Below are positions 33,743 through 43,189 of a DNA stretch of 64,000 bases, piece after piece. Position numbers and translations under genes: made by a program. Position 1 is the stretch's first letter. The number at the start of each line of letters is the position of its first letter. The stretch is from an uncultured Ruminiclostridium sp. (lineage in GTDB: Bacteria > Bacillota > Clostridia > Oscillospirales > Ruminococcaceae). The stretch covers positions 78,027 to 142,026 of the forward strand of contig CAKSFR010000006.1 in the NCBI GenBank assembly GCA_934454635.1, given 5' to 3'. The notes beneath the pieces were generated by a model. It did no database searches, had not been told where the DNA came from, and saw only the letters and a program-made list of their open reading frames with translations.

Positions 33743-34810
33743 TTATGAAAACAGTCCGCCGATAAGCTTCGCCGATACGCCCGCAAATGCGTCTATTATA
33801 AGCAGTACGGCGATAAGCGACGGCGCGGTAAAAATCAGAATACACGCTTTTTTTGCGTTTGAAACCTCGCCCCAGACCTTTGGCACTTTATATCTTCTGA
33901 TTTGTTTTATTTTCATTACAGCGTGTATCACGCCGATAAACATGAGCAGAAGCGCGCAAACGACGAATATCCCGAAAAACACCACGGGGAACATTTCGTT
34001 GTCGGGAATTTCTTCGTTTCCGCCGCTTAAAACGTAATTCTGAACGGCAGGCGTCGTCATAAGCAGCAGGAGAATGCCCGAAATGCTGTTGAAAATGGCA
34101 TGGATTATCGTTGTGGCGAAAACCGAGTTTGTGACGTTCGCGATATAGCCGAGAGCAATGCCGATCGCGGCGGCATAGAAGCACTGGCTGAAATTCCCGT
34201 GATACAGCCCGAAAAGAATGCCCGTAACGAATATCGAAAGCCCGTTCCCGTAGGGCTTCAGCGCGTCCATAAGCACTCCGCGGAAGATAAATTCCTCAAA
34301 AACAGGCGCGATTACCGCGAGCGTGAAAAGCAGATACCACGCGCTCGCCATGTTCGGCGGCTGAATCGAGGACATTGTGTTGAACGAATCGTTCAGATCG
34401 CTTCCCGCAGTGACAAGAAACGAAATCACGATCGTGGCTATGTTTACGAGCTGTCCAAGCCCGTAAACCGCCGTGAAATTTCCGACCGCCTTCGCGCAGC
34501 GCTTCGGCACGCGGTAAACCGCTTTCAGCTTAGCGCAGCCGTTCCTGAAAAAGCCGAACATTCCCGCCGCTATCACCGACGGGAGGATTTGCAGGAAAAG
34601 CGCCGAAAGCATGAGATGACCGATATAGAGCGCGGTTTCGGACAATTTCCCGCCGAAAAATACGAGAAAGGCGCTTATCGCTGCCTGTGCGACGGCGCGC
34701 AAAGCAAAGCTGACCGCCACAAAAAGTCCTGTTTTGAATGCGGTTTTTCGGTATTCGGTCATGCAGTCGGGAGCGGAAAGTTCGGTTCCGAGATTTTCGT
34801 TTTCTGTCAT
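33743..34810 (-). CDS. CPBP-family intramembrane protease (2)
   Basis: 355 aa from the ATG at 34810 (GGAGAAC upstream). The same motifs: IAPVFEEFIFRGVLM, FGLYHGNFSQCFYAAAIG and IIHAIFNSI. 24 bp upstream of copy 1 and similar in order, so probably a tandem duplication followed by divergence. Confidence 0.9.
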   Translation of the reverse strand: MTENENLGTELSAPDCMTEYRKTAFKTGLFVAVSFALRAVAQAAISAFLVFFGGKLSETALYIGHLMLSALFLQILPSVIAAGMFGFFRNGCAKLKAVYRVPKRCAKAVGNFTAVYGLGQLVNIATIVISFLVTAGSDLNDSFNTMSSIQPPNMASAWYLLFTLAVIAPVFEEFIFRGVLMDALKPYGNGLSIFVTGILFGLYHGNFSQCFYAAAIGIALGYIANVTNSVFATTIIHAIFNSISGILLLLMTTPAVQNYVLSGGNEEIPDNEMFPVVFFGIFVVCALLLMFIGVIHAVMKIKQIRRYKVPKVWGEVSNAKKACILIFTAPSLIAVLLIIDAFAGVSAKLIGGLFS

Positions 34811-34824
34811 TTTTGTTCTCCGAT

Positions 34825-36207
34825 TCAGATTTTGCGTTTGCGGCGGGAATTTTTCTCCCAATGCTCGATAATTTTCGTGTCGGTGCGTTCTACGGCAAGG
34901 CTGTCTGCGGGGACGTTGCCTGTAATCGTAGAGCCTGCGCCGGTCGTTGCGTTTTCGCCTATTTCAACAGGCGCGACGAGGTTTGTGTTGCAGCCGATGA
35001 ACGCGTGATTTCCGATAACTGTGCGGAATTTGTTTATTCCGTCGTAGTTCGCGGTAACGCAGCCGCAGCCGAAATTTACGTCCTGTCCAACATCGCTGTC
35101 GCCGACGTAGGTGAGGTGCGCGACGCAGGTCTTTTCGCCGATGACGGAATTTTTCACCTCGACGAAATCGCCGATTTTAACTCCGTCGCGGATAGTTGTT
35201 CCCGGGCGGATATGTACGAACGGTCCGATTTTGACGTTATTTCCGAGCTTGGAGTCGTACGCCTGAACATTGTTGAGAGCGGTATCGCCGCCGACCTCGG
35301 TGTTCTCGATAAGACTGTTAGGTCCGATAACGCAGCCTTTTCCGATCTCGGTTTCTCCGCGGAGTATCGTGTTCGGATAAATGAGCGTTTCAGCGCCGAT
35401 TTTCACGTTTTTGCCGATTATTATTCCGTCGGTGCAGATAAATTCGACCCCGTTTGCCATGTGCTTTTCGATAACCCGTTCGCGCGCGATTTTATTCAGC
35501 GCGAGGAGGTTAGCGCGGGTGTTCGCTCCCAGCACTATATCGGGATTTTCCGCGCGGAATATGCCCGCTTTTAAGCCTGCGGCGCGGATTATGCCGATAG
35601 TGTCGGTCAGATAATATTCGCCGTTCGCGTTCGCCGTTCCGAGCTGAGGGAGCGCCTTTGAGAGCGCGGCAGCGCTGAACCAATAGACTCCGGAATTTAT
35701 CTCGCATATTGCGCGCTGAGCCTCGGAGCAGTCCTTCTGTTCGGTTATTCCGAGAAATTCGCCGTTTTCGCCGCGGATTATCCGACCGTAGCCCGTTGGG
35801 TCGTCAACCTCGGCGGTGACGACCGTCACCGAATTTCCGCCTGCCTTGTGCGCTTCAAGTGAGGCACGGATCGTCTGCGCGTCGATAAAAGGCGCGTCGC
35901 CGTACAGAATCAGCACATTTTCGCTTTCCTCGATAAGCGGCATCGCCTGCATCACGGCGTGACCCGTGCCTTTGCGCTGTGTCTGTAAAAATGTGCGGGA
36001 AAAACCCTTTTTGTTCATGTATTCGGTTACGAGTTCTGCGCCGCTTCCAACGACAACGCCGATATTTTCGGCGGAAAAGCCTGCCTCCGAAACGCTGTCG
36101 AGAACCCAGCCGAGCATAGGCTCTTCAAGAACGCGGCAAAGCACTTTCGGCTGCGAGGATTTCATTCTCGTGCCTTCTCCTGCCGCTAAAACAATCGCAC
36201 TGTTCAT
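34825..36207 (-). CDS. glmU: Bifunctional UDP-GlcNAc pyrophosphorylase / GlcN-1-P acetyltransferase
   Basis: 460 aa from the ATG at 36207. N-terminal nucleotidyltransferase domain AIVLAAGEGTRMKSSQPKVL; C-terminal left-handed beta-helix of hexapeptides (IGKNVKIG, IGPFVHIRPG, VGQDVNFGCG) with the acetyl-CoA site near HAFIGCNTNLVAPV. It makes UDP-GlcNAc for peptidoglycan. Confidence 0.97.
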   Translation of the reverse strand: MNSAIVLAAGEGTRMKSSQPKVLCRVLEEPMLGWVLDSVSEAGFSAENIGVVVGSGAELVTEYMNKKGFSRTFLQTQRKGTGHAVMQAMPLIEESENVLILYGDAPFIDAQTIRASLEAHKAGGNSVTVVTAEVDDPTGYGRIIRGENGEFLGITEQKDCSEAQRAICEINSGVYWFSAAALSKALPQLGTANANGEYYLTDTIGIIRAAGLKAGIFRAENPDIVLGANTRANLLALNKIARERVIEKHMANGVEFICTDGIIIGKNVKIGAETLIYPNTILRGETEIGKGCVIGPNSLIENTEVGGDTALNNVQAYDSKLGNNVKIGPFVHIRPGTTIRDGVKIGDFVEVKNSVIGEKTCVAHLTYVGDSDVGQDVNFGCGCVTANYDGINKFRTVIGNHAFIGCNTNLVAPVEIGENATTGAGSTITGNVPADSLAVERTDTKIIEHWEKNSRRKRKI

Positions 36208-36433
36208 AGTCAATCTTTCCTTTTCTGCGGGCAAAATCCCCGCGTAATTATATATATTCCTCATACCTTATATTATTGCACATTGCGGCAGAATAATCAA
36301 TAGCAAAATTCAAAATATTCCTTTTTGTGATTATACTGTATCAAAATGGCAAAAAAATGTACGGCACAGGCGGGTAAACACGGCTTATTTTGTGCAATAA
36401 AGCGAAAATACGCCTTATTGCACACTTTGTGGA

Positions 36434-36463
36434 TTGACAAAAGCAGTATTATTGTGATATGAT
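36434..36463 (+). promoter_or_regulatory. Promoter of the Thr-rich surface protein gene
   Basis: TTGACA (36434-36439), 18-bp spacer, TATGAT (36458-36463), followed by a GGAGGA ribosome site at 36494-36499. Confidence 0.75.
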
Positions 36464-36511
36464 AAAAATATATTTTTGTGATGATGAATGTTTGGAGGAA
36501 GAATATCGGCT

Positions 36512-37624
36512 ATGAAAATGAAGAGAATTATTTTATCGGCTGTTTCTGCGGCTGTAGCTGCCGCCGCTTGTACGATCGCGTCCGGAGCATACATTTCTGT
36601 TCCGAGTTCGAGCAATTCCGGTCTTGTCGCAACAAACCAGAGCTGGAAGCTCGTAATAAACGGTAGCTATAACGTTGATTATACCAAAGCGGGCGCGCTT
36701 CAATTTGTTACTAAGGTTTCGGATATAAAGGCTTATGAAAAGGATAAGACTGCGGGCGTCTACGGCGATACCGAAAAGGCATTTGCCGATTTTTCCGGCT
36801 GTATCGCGCTTGGCGCAAACGACTGGTTCCAGTATGATTATTCGGGCATTGACGGCGCTGCGGGAGATAACGTTTCCGCTGCAAGCGTTACGTTAGGAGA
36901 TAACGGAACCGTTGTTTTCAGCGCAGACCTGCACGGAAAAAATATTACAAACGAAGCTCAGGCGTGGACGGCGGTAAGCTTCAGCGAATGGGGAAATGCG
37001 TCCGCCGATTACAGCGTCGCGGTTGTCAGCGCAACGCTCTATGACCTGAGCGGCAATGTGCTTATTTCATTTGACGGAAACGGAAATTGTCTGGCTAATG
37101 CCGCTGCGGAAACTCAAGCGGAAACGACTGTTCCCGAAACGACGCCGGAAACAACGACCACCACGACCGTTCCCGAAACGACCACCACAACAACTACCAC
37201 AACGACTGCGGCGACAACAACTACTACAACTACTACAACGACCGCAGCGACTACTACAACCACCGAGGCGACCACGACAACTACGGAAGCAGTGACCACG
37301 ACGGAAGAAATCACGACCGAGGAAACGACCGAGGAAGCTGCGGAAGAAACGACCGAGGAAGCGGAAGAGGCTGTCGCGACAGAAGAAGTAACGACAACAA
37401 CGGCTGCCGAAACGACAACCACAACCACCGAGGCTGAAACTACGGCAGCGACCGAAATAAGCGAAGAAACGGCGCCGACAACGGCTGCGCCCGCAGCAGC
37501 GGCTCAGTCCGCAGGCATTACGTCGAAGAGCGATTCGCTTATGATAGTGCTTATCGCGGCAGGCGTAGTTATCGTCGGAGCGCTCGTCGGCTTTGTAATT
37601 GTAGCGGCAAGACGTAAAAAGTAA
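36512..37624 (+). CDS. Secreted surface protein with Thr-rich stalk and C-terminal membrane anchor
   Basis: 370 aa. Signal peptide (residues 1-27); a globular domain (about 30-195) with a beta-rich, jelly-roll-like look (KLVINGSYNVDY, LGANDWFQYDYSG, WTAVSFSEWGN); a Thr/Glu-rich stalk (about 195-330); a membrane segment with VLIAAGVVIVGALVGFVIV; and a basic RRKK tail. The domain could be a carbohydrate-binding module, but I do not recognise it. No LPXTG motif, so it is anchored by the membrane segment. Confidence 0.85.
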   Translation: MKMKRIILSAVSAAVAAAACTIASGAYISVPSSSNSGLVATNQSWKLVINGSYNVDYTKAGALQFVTKVSDIKAYEKDKTAGVYGDTEKAFADFSGCIALGANDWFQYDYSGIDGAAGDNVSAASVTLGDNGTVVFSADLHGKNITNEAQAWTAVSFSEWGNASADYSVAVVSATLYDLSGNVLISFDGNGNCLANAAAETQAETTVPETTPETTTTTTVPETTTTTTTTTTAATTTTTTTTTTAATTTTTEATTTTTEAVTTTEEITTEETTEEAAEETTEEAEEAVATEEVTTTTAAETTTTTTEAETTAATEISEETAPTTAAPAAAAQSAGITSKSDSLMIVLIAAGVVIVGALVGFVIVAARRKK

Positions 37625-37642
37625 CCCGAAAGGAATGATATT

Positions 37643-37786
37643 ATGAATATGGCATTTGAAGCAGCGCGCATCGCGGGCGTATCCTCGCCCATCTCCCCCG
37701 TAACGATCGTTATAATCGTTGTTGCGGCGGTCGCGGTTGCCGCTTGCGTAGTTCTTTCTATTCTCGCAAAGAAGAAAAAGAAATAA
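37643..37786 (+). CDS. 47-aa single-pass membrane peptide
   Basis: MNMAFEAARIAGVSSPISPV is followed by one hydrophobic segment (about residues 20-42) and a KKKKK tail. GAAAGGAA is 8 bp upstream; the gene starts 18 bp after the surface protein and is followed by a terminator. It shares the anchor-plus-Lys-tail style of its neighbour and may partner with it. Confidence 0.7.
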   Translation: MNMAFEAARIAGVSSPISPVTIVIIVVAAVAVAACVVLSILAKKKKK

Positions 37787-37793
37787 GTCTGTT

Positions 37794-37821
37794 CCCCCGC
37801 AGGGCGCGGGGGTCGGCTTTT
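37794..37821 (+). terminator. Terminator after the surface-protein pair
   Basis: cccccgc / gcggggg stem with a 5-nt loop and a nearby T run (ctttttg). Confidence 0.8.
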
Positions 37822-37904
37822 TGCCGAAAATTGACGGATTATGGCGAATTTCGGAGAATTTTCCGCGCCGTGACCGATAACCCGAAAAAGAAAGGGTCAG
37901 ATCA

Positions 37905-38591
37905 ATGGAATTTTTTCAGAGCATTCAGCAGGATTTTTACAAGTGCTTTATACGCGAGGACAGATATAAGCTGTTCCTCGACGGTATCGGCGTAACGATA
38001 AAGATTTCGCTCCTAGCGATAGTCATAGGCGTTGCAATAGGTCTGCTCATCGCGCTTTGCAGCCTTTCAAACAAGAAGTTCCTGCGCGGGATAGGCAAGG
38101 TTTACACCGACGTTATCCGCGGAACGCCGTCCGTTACGCAGCTTATGATAATTTACTTCGTAATTTTCGCGTCGGTACATATCGACAAGTGGATAATAGC
38201 GGCGATCGCGTTCGGAATAAATTCGGGCGCATACGTTTCCGAGATAATCCGCGCGGGTATCCTTTCTATTGATAAGGGACAGACCGAAGCGGGACGTTCT
38301 CTCGGACTGAGCGGCAGCCAGACAATGATACGCATTGTTATCCCGCAGGCGGTCAAGAATATTTTCCCCGCTTTGTGCAACGAATTTATCGTTCTGATAA
38401 AGGAAACGGCGATCGTCGGATATGTCGGGCTTATGGATATTCAGAAAGCGGGCGACTTTATCAAGAGCGCGACCTTTGAACCGTTTATGCCGCTTGTCGG
38501 AACTGCGGTGATCTATTTCGTAATTATAAAGGCGCTTACGATAGGGCTGCGCGTGATTGAAAAGAAGCTCAGAAAATCCGAGATAAGATAA
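37905..38591 (+). CDS. Polar amino-acid ABC transporter permease
   Basis: 228 aa. His/Glu/Gln-type permease with GIGVTIKISLLAIVIG start, TDVIRGTPSVTQLMI and the EAA loop EAGRSLGLSGSQTMIRIVIPQA that contacts the ATPase. One of three consecutive genes for one importer. Confidence 0.95.
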   Translation: MEFFQSIQQDFYKCFIREDRYKLFLDGIGVTIKISLLAIVIGVAIGLLIALCSLSNKKFLRGIGKVYTDVIRGTPSVTQLMIIYFVIFASVHIDKWIIAAIAFGINSGAYVSEIIRAGILSIDKGQTEAGRSLGLSGSQTMIRIVIPQAVKNIFPALCNEFIVLIKETAIVGYVGLMDIQKAGDFIKSATFEPFMPLVGTAVIYFVIIKALTIGLRVIEKKLRKSEIR

Positions 38592-38603
38592 GGGGGAAGC
38601 GGA

Positions 38604-39329
38604 ATGATAAAGGTAAACAATCTGCATATGTCGTTCGGCGACCTGCACGTTCTCAACGGTATAAACGAGCATATTTCACAAGGCGAGGTCGTTGTTATAA
38701 TCGGACCTTCCGGCTCGGGAAAAAGCACCTTCCTGCGTTGTCTGAATCTTCTTGAAACGCCGACGGAGGGCGAAATTTACATTGACGACGAGCTTATAAA
38801 CACCCCGAAAGCCGACGTAAACAGAATGCGGCAGAAAATGGGAATGGTTTTTCAGCAGTTCAATCTTTTCCCGCACCTTAAAATAATGGACAACATCACG
38901 CTTGCGCCCGTTCTGCTGAAGAAAATGACAAAGGAACAGGCTGAAAATAAAGGCAAAGAGCTGCTCGCGAGGGTAGGGCTTTCCGAAAAGGCGGACGCTT
39001 ATCCGAATCAGCTTTCGGGCGGACAGAAGCAGAGAGTCGCGATTGCGCGCGCGCTTGCAATGGAGCCTGAAATAATGCTTTTTGACGAACCCACTTCCGC
39101 GCTCGACCCCGAAATGGTCGGCGAGGTTCTCGACGTTATGAAGGATCTGGCAAATTCGGGAATGACGATGGTGGTAGTTACGCACGAAATGGGATTTGCG
39201 CGCGAAGTCGGAACACGGCTTCTGTTTATGGATCAGGGCAATATTCTTGAACAGGGCGTGCCCGAAGAGGTTTTTGAAAATCCCCAAAACGAGCGCACAG
39301 TCAGATTTTTAAGTAAAGTTCTGAAATAA
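38604..39329 (+). CDS. Polar amino-acid ABC transporter ATP-binding protein
   Basis: 241 aa. Walker [11 protein letters not shown]-loop, signature [15 protein letters not shown], Walker [21 protein letters not shown]-loop VTHEMGFA. Closest in style to GlnQ/HisP-type ATPases. 12 bp after the permease. Confidence 0.96.
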   Translation: MIKVNNLHMSFGDLHVLNGINEHISQGEVVVIIGPSGSGKSTFLRCLNLLETPTEGEIYIDDELINTPKADVNRMRQKMGMVFQQFNLFPHLKIMDNITLAPVLLKKMTKEQAENKGKELLARVGLSEKADAYPNQLSGGQKQRVAIARALAMEPEIMLFDEPTSALDPEMVGEVLDVMKDLANSGMTMVVVTHEMGFAREVGTRLLFMDQGNILEQGVPEEVFENPQNERTVRFLSKVLK

Positions 39330-39361
39330 ACGCAGACAAAGTCTGCATTTATAAATACGGA

Positions 39362-39396
39362 ACTCCAAAAACCTCCTTTACGGCAGTTTTTAGAGT
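39362..39396 (+). promoter_or_regulatory. Intergenic hairpin between ATPase and binding-protein genes
   Basis: actccaaaaac pairs with gtttttagagt around a 13-nt loop (one mismatch). With no T run after it, it is more likely an RNA-processing or stability element that raises the level of the binding protein than a terminator. Its arms resemble the ends of the 2498-2646 element. Confidence 0.5.
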
Positions 39397-39427
39397 ATCC
39401 AAAATAAAAATTAAGGAGAAAACTAAA

Positions 39428-40234
39428 ATGAAACTCAGAAAAATTCTCGCATTGGCAGCAGCAGCTCTCATGGCTGTATCAGTTGCAGGCTGTTCCGAAA
39501 AGAAGTCGGACGACGCAGCTTCAACAACCTCCGGCGCGGCTCAGGAAAACACCGCTTCCGCAGGAACTATCAAGTTCGGTACGAACGCGGAATTTCCGCC
39601 CTTTGAATTTGTTGCCGCAAACGGTGTTATCGACCAGTACGACGGTATCGACATGGCTATCGCTAAGCAGATCGCTGACGACAACAACATGACTCCCGTA
39701 ATTGAAAATATGGAGTTCGATTCACTGCTCATCGCTCTTCAGAACGGTCAGATAGACGCAGTTATCTCGGGTATGACAGCTACCGATGAGAGAAGAGAAT
39801 CCGTTGATTTCTCGACAACATATTACACCGCAAAGCAGGTCATGATAGTTAAGGAAGATTCCACTATCGAAAAGGCTTCCGATATGGCTGACAAGAAGAT
39901 CGTTGTAATTCAGGGCTATACGGGCGAAACCTGCGTTAAGGATTTCGGCTATCCTTATGAAGCGTTCAAGAAGGGTACAGAAGCTATCCTTGAGCTTATC
40001 AACGGCAAGTGCGACGTTGTTGTTATCGACTCCGCAACGGCTCTCAAGTACGTTGGCGACAACGAGGGTCTGAAGATCGTTGAAGATAACGACGCTTTCG
40101 AGTCCGAGGAATACGGAATTGCAGTTGCAAAGGGCAACACAGAAATGCTCGACAAAATCAACGCTACCGTTGAGAAAATGCTTGCTGACGGCACTATCAA
40201 CGAGCTTTCCGCAAAGTATGCAGAGGCTGAATAA
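39428..40234 (+). CDS. Polar amino-acid ABC transporter substrate-binding lipoprotein
   Basis: 268 aa. Signal peptide with lipobox SVAGC at the cysteine, then a Ser/Thr/Ala linker and an SBP family 3 domain (GTNAEFPPFEF, FDSLLIALQNGQIDAVISGMTATDERRESVDFS). It captures a polar amino acid outside the membrane for the preceding permease and ATPase. Confidence 0.96.
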   Translation: MKLRKILALAAAALMAVSVAGCSEKKSDDAASTTSGAAQENTASAGTIKFGTNAEFPPFEFVAANGVIDQYDGIDMAIAKQIADDNNMTPVIENMEFDSLLIALQNGQIDAVISGMTATDERRESVDFSTTYYTAKQVMIVKEDSTIEKASDMADKKIVVIQGYTGETCVKDFGYPYEAFKKGTEAILELINGKCDVVVIDSATALKYVGDNEGLKIVEDNDAFESEEYGIAVAKGNTEMLDKINATVEKMLADGTINELSAKYAEAE

Positions 40235-40248
40235 TAATTAAAGCGATA

Positions 40249-40291
40249 AAAAACTCGGGACGGCGAAAAACCGTTCCGAGTTTTTGTTTTT
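40249..40291. terminator. Terminator after the amino-acid transporter
   Basis: 15-bp stem aaaaactcgggacgg / ccgttccgagttttt with a 7-nt loop, T-rich on the right and A-rich on the left, so active both ways between convergent genes. Confidence 0.92.
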
Positions 40292-40297
40292 GCTGGA

Positions 40298-40801
40298 TTA
40301 TTCCCAGTGAAATTTCGTGAGCGAGCCTTTGTTTTTCAGCTCGGGGAAGCCCCACTGCCGCAGCACCTCATATACGCCTATTGCAACGCTGTTCGAGAGG
40401 TTAAGGCTGCGCGCCGCTTCGTTGTCGATCATCGGGATACGCACGCAGCGCTCCTTATTTTCGTAGAGAAGCTGTTCGGGCAGCCCTTGATCCTCACGTC
40501 CGAAAACGATATACACGCGGTCGCGGTACTGCACGTCGCAGTAGTTGTTCAGCGCCTTTGTGCTGAAATATCGGAAGTCGCCGTTCGGATTTTTCGAGAA
40601 AAAGTCACCCAGATTTTCGTAATAGGTTATGTCGAGCAGGTGCCAGTAGTCAAGTCCGGCACGTTTTAGCTGCCTGTCGTCAATTTCAAAGCCCATGGGC
40701 TTTACGATATGAAGCCTTGCGCCCGTGAGCGCGCAGGTGCGCGCGATGTTGCCCGTGTTTTGCGGTATGCGCGGTTCAACAAGAACGATATTGAGTTCCA
40801 T
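40298..40801 (-). CDS. trmL: tRNA (cytidine/uridine-34-2'-O)-methyltransferase
   Basis: 167 aa SPOUT enzyme. NTGNIARTC, FGREDQGLPEQL, IPMIDNEAARSLNLSNSVAIGVYEVLRQ form the trefoil-knot AdoMet site. It methylates the wobble nucleotide of some leucine tRNAs in characterised homologues. Confidence 0.93.
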   Translation of the reverse strand: MELNIVLVEPRIPQNTGNIARTCALTGARLHIVKPMGFEIDDRQLKRAGLDYWHLLDITYYENLGDFFSKNPNGDFRYFSTKALNNYCDVQYRDRVYIVFGREDQGLPEQLLYENKERCVRIPMIDNEAARSLNLSNSVAIGVYEVLRQWGFPELKNKGSLTKFHWE

Positions 40802-40858
40802 AATCTGCCTTTCGATAATAAACCCGCTGAACGTTTAAGAACAGCGGGTAAGCTTATT

Positions 40859-42631
40859 TTATTTTCTTCTGCCTCTTTTGCGGCCGGATTTCTTAACGAG
40901 AAGAACCGAACCTGCTGCGGCTGCCGGAATAATAAGACCTATTGCAATACCCGTGTTCGGGTTTACAACGCCGCCCTTTCCGTAGGTCGTATTTGATGGG
41001 TCAAGCGTAACATCTCCCGCAGTCGGAGTGTTATTATCTGTGTTGGAGGGAACCTGTCCGTATGTGCCGTTTACATATACGACCTGTCCGTCCTTTCCGT
41101 CGCGTCCGTCTGCGCCGTCTTTACCGTCCTTGCCGTCTGCGCCGTCCTGACCGTCTTCGCCGGGTTCGCCGTCCTCGCCCTTGAGCGATTCGAGCCACTG
41201 AGCGAGAGTGCCTTTATAGCCCTGTTCCTGAGCAAGTTCATAGGCGGACTTTCCGTTTGCGCCTTCCTTGCCGGTAATATTCTTGATGAAATTATCTACG
41301 CTTCCGTAGTTTCTCTTTGCCCAGCCCTCAAAGCTTACGGAGCTGATAAAATTATCCATGCTGCCATAGTTGCGCTTTGCCCATTCTTCAAAGGATTCGC
41401 CGTCTGCGCCGTCCTTGCCGTTAGTACCGTTTACGCCGTCTTTACCGTTAGTACCGTTTATACCGTCCTTGCCGTCTGCGCCGTCCTTACCGTCTGCGCC
41501 GTCCTGACCCTTGAGCATATCGCGAATCGAACTGTCGTTTTCAATAAGATTTTTTACGACCTCGACAATCTGGCTGTTGGGAACCTGATATGCTGCAAGC
41601 TTGTCGTTGATTACCGCGATTGCGTTTTCGAGGTTATCAATCTGACCCGTGTAGCGGCTGTCGCTGAGAACGGCTGCCACTAACTCTCCGCGGTGGTTTG
41701 TGAAATAGCTTTCAATCAGTTTGTTCACGTCGTCCTCGGTAAGCAGCTTGTCCGGAATGCTGCTCTCCATATCATTTTTTACCTGATTGACATAATCAAC
41801 GAGCGTGCCCGTATCGCTGTCCGAAAGCCCTATATATTCCTTTATAAGGCGTTCAAGAATATTCATTACCTGCTTTTTCGAGTAGTATGCGTCGTCCTTG
41901 GCTTCATACTTTATTCTGATACCGTGCTGAGATGTGCTGTCAAGAGTGAAGCTTAGGTCGTGACCGGAGTTAAGGGTCGTAGTCGGAGAAGAATCGACCC
42001 TGTCGCTGAGATTGATTTTGTACATATAATATTTAAGCGAATCTGCAAAAATCGAATCGTTGACCAGCTTGTTCCAACCGAGAAGCGTGCGGAAATCAGC
42101 AGCATAGAGCTTATAGTCGAAGCTTCCGATGTTCGGGTTTGCGGAGGAACGCTTTATATCAATATAAGAATTTCCGTCGGAGTCTGTTCCCTTTGAGAAA
42201 GAAAGAGTAAGAAAGAAATAATCGTTTGAAGCCATTGCATTGCTGATATTACTTGCCTGACTGCCAGAAAGGGAGGTGTTATATGCAAATCCGATAGAGT
42301 TGTTTGAAATTTTAAAGTTGAGAGTCAGACTGCGGTATTTCGCGAGCTCGCGAAGCTCGTCCTTTGTCATTACCACAAAATTACCCGCCGCAGGAGAAAG
42401 CTCGATAGTGCGGTTCACTATAACTCCGTTGTCAATAAGCGCAAGGTACTGTACAAGCGTATAGCCGGTAGCACTGCGAATATAGCTGTCAAGGGTGATG
42501 AAGTCGCCGATCGGCTGATCGTCGGAAGTGCCGACAGACGGCTGCGCCCCCGCTGTAAATCCGAACGCGGGCACCGTTCCGAACACGATGATTGCCGCTA
42601 GCGCCGAGCAGAGTGTTTTTCTGAGTTTCAT
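40859..42631 (-). CDS. Collagen-like surface protein with sortase-type end
   Basis: 590 aa. Signal peptide (to about residue 29); a large N-terminal globular region (30-370) without clear homology; Gly-X-Y blocks near residues 373-410 and 481-512 built from GKDGADG and GINGTNG triplets; between them two copies of an WAKRNYGS.DNF motif and a SAYELAQEQGYKGTLAQWLESLKG segment; then NPNTG followed by a hydrophobic stretch and a KKSGRKRGRRK tail. The end resembles a sortase signal (variant NPNTG). Last gene of the CpsD operon. Confidence 0.88.
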   Translation of the reverse strand: MKLRKTLCSALAAIIVFGTVPAFGFTAGAQPSVGTSDDQPIGDFITLDSYIRSATGYTLVQYLALIDNGVIVNRTIELSPAAGNFVVMTKDELRELAKYRSLTLNFKISNNSIGFAYNTSLSGSQASNISNAMASNDYFFLTLSFSKGTDSDGNSYIDIKRSSANPNIGSFDYKLYAADFRTLLGWNKLVNDSIFADSLKYYMYKINLSDRVDSSPTTTLNSGHDLSFTLDSTSQHGIRIKYEAKDDAYYSKKQVMNILERLIKEYIGLSDSDTGTLVDYVNQVKNDMESSIPDKLLTEDDVNKLIESYFTNHRGELVAAVLSDSRYTGQIDNLENAIAVINDKLAAYQVPNSQIVEVVKNLIENDSSIRDMLKGQDGADGKDGADGKDGINGTNGKDGVNGTNGKDGADGESFEEWAKRNYGSMDNFISSVSFEGWAKRNYGSVDNFIKNITGKEGANGKSAYELAQEQGYKGTLAQWLESLKGEDGEPGEDGQDGADGKDGKDGADGRDGKDGQVVYVNGTYGQVPSNTDNNTPTAGDVTLDPSNTTYGKGGVVNPNTGIAIGLIIPAAAAGSVLLVKKSGRKRGRRK

Positions 42632-42649
42632 ATTTTTTACCAGCCTTTC

Positions 42650-43189
42650 TTACTTTGAAGGATGTTGGAGCATCTGTATTCTTATTTTGCAGTAAAAACG
42701 TGATTGTTTTGCGCTTTTTCGCAGGAATATCCCCGCGAGAAACAGCGCGGCTTCCGCACCGAAGAAAAATGTGCATAAAACAATCCTGTCCGGTTCAAGC
42801 GCGTACAGCGGAACGAAAACGCAGTCGGTCACGAGCGAGCATAGCTGTGTGAGCAGCTCGTCAAGCGCGCCTGTACGCGTATCGCGTGCGCCGAGAAGCA
42901 GCAGCGGCAGGAACCGCAGAACTGCGGAATATACGGGAAAAAGCCATTGCCGCATGAAGCCCGCAAGCAGTGCGGCGCTGAGCCATACCGCAAGCATTAC
43001 CCAAAATCCGAGGTAATAGACCCATTCAAACGGCGCGCCGAACAGGAGAAATGCACAGGCGAACGTCGCGGCGGCATGAACGGCGATATTTTCACCGGTA
43101 CCTGTCGCAAAAGCGGCGCGTATCCTTTTTTCGGCAAAACGTGCGGCGAGCGGGTGAGCAGCGATAAAGGAATCGGTTTTTAAGCCCAT
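42650..43189 (-). CDS. Hypothetical membrane protein (surface operon)
   Basis: 179 aa. Four or five hydrophobic segments: about residues 36-60, 63-80, 88-100, 115-130 and 136-155, with a charged KSAKQSRFYCKIRIQ C-terminus. Not recognised. Starts within the upstream gene (10-bp overlap) and ends 18 bp before the collagen-like gene, so it belongs to the same operon. Confidence 0.78.
   Translation of the reverse strand: MGLKTDSFIAAHPLAARFAEKRIRAAFATGTGENIAVHAAATFACAFLLFGAPFEWVYYLGFWVMLAVWLSAALLAGFMRQWLFPVYSAVLRFLPLLLLGARDTRTGALDELLTQLCSLVTDCVFVPLYALEPDRIVLCTFFFGAEAALFLAGIFLRKSAKQSRFYCKIRIQMLQHPSK

Noticed and set aside
37114..37428. Val/Ser-rich minus-strand frame
   Set aside because: Simple mirror of the Thr codon repeats in the surface protein stalk.
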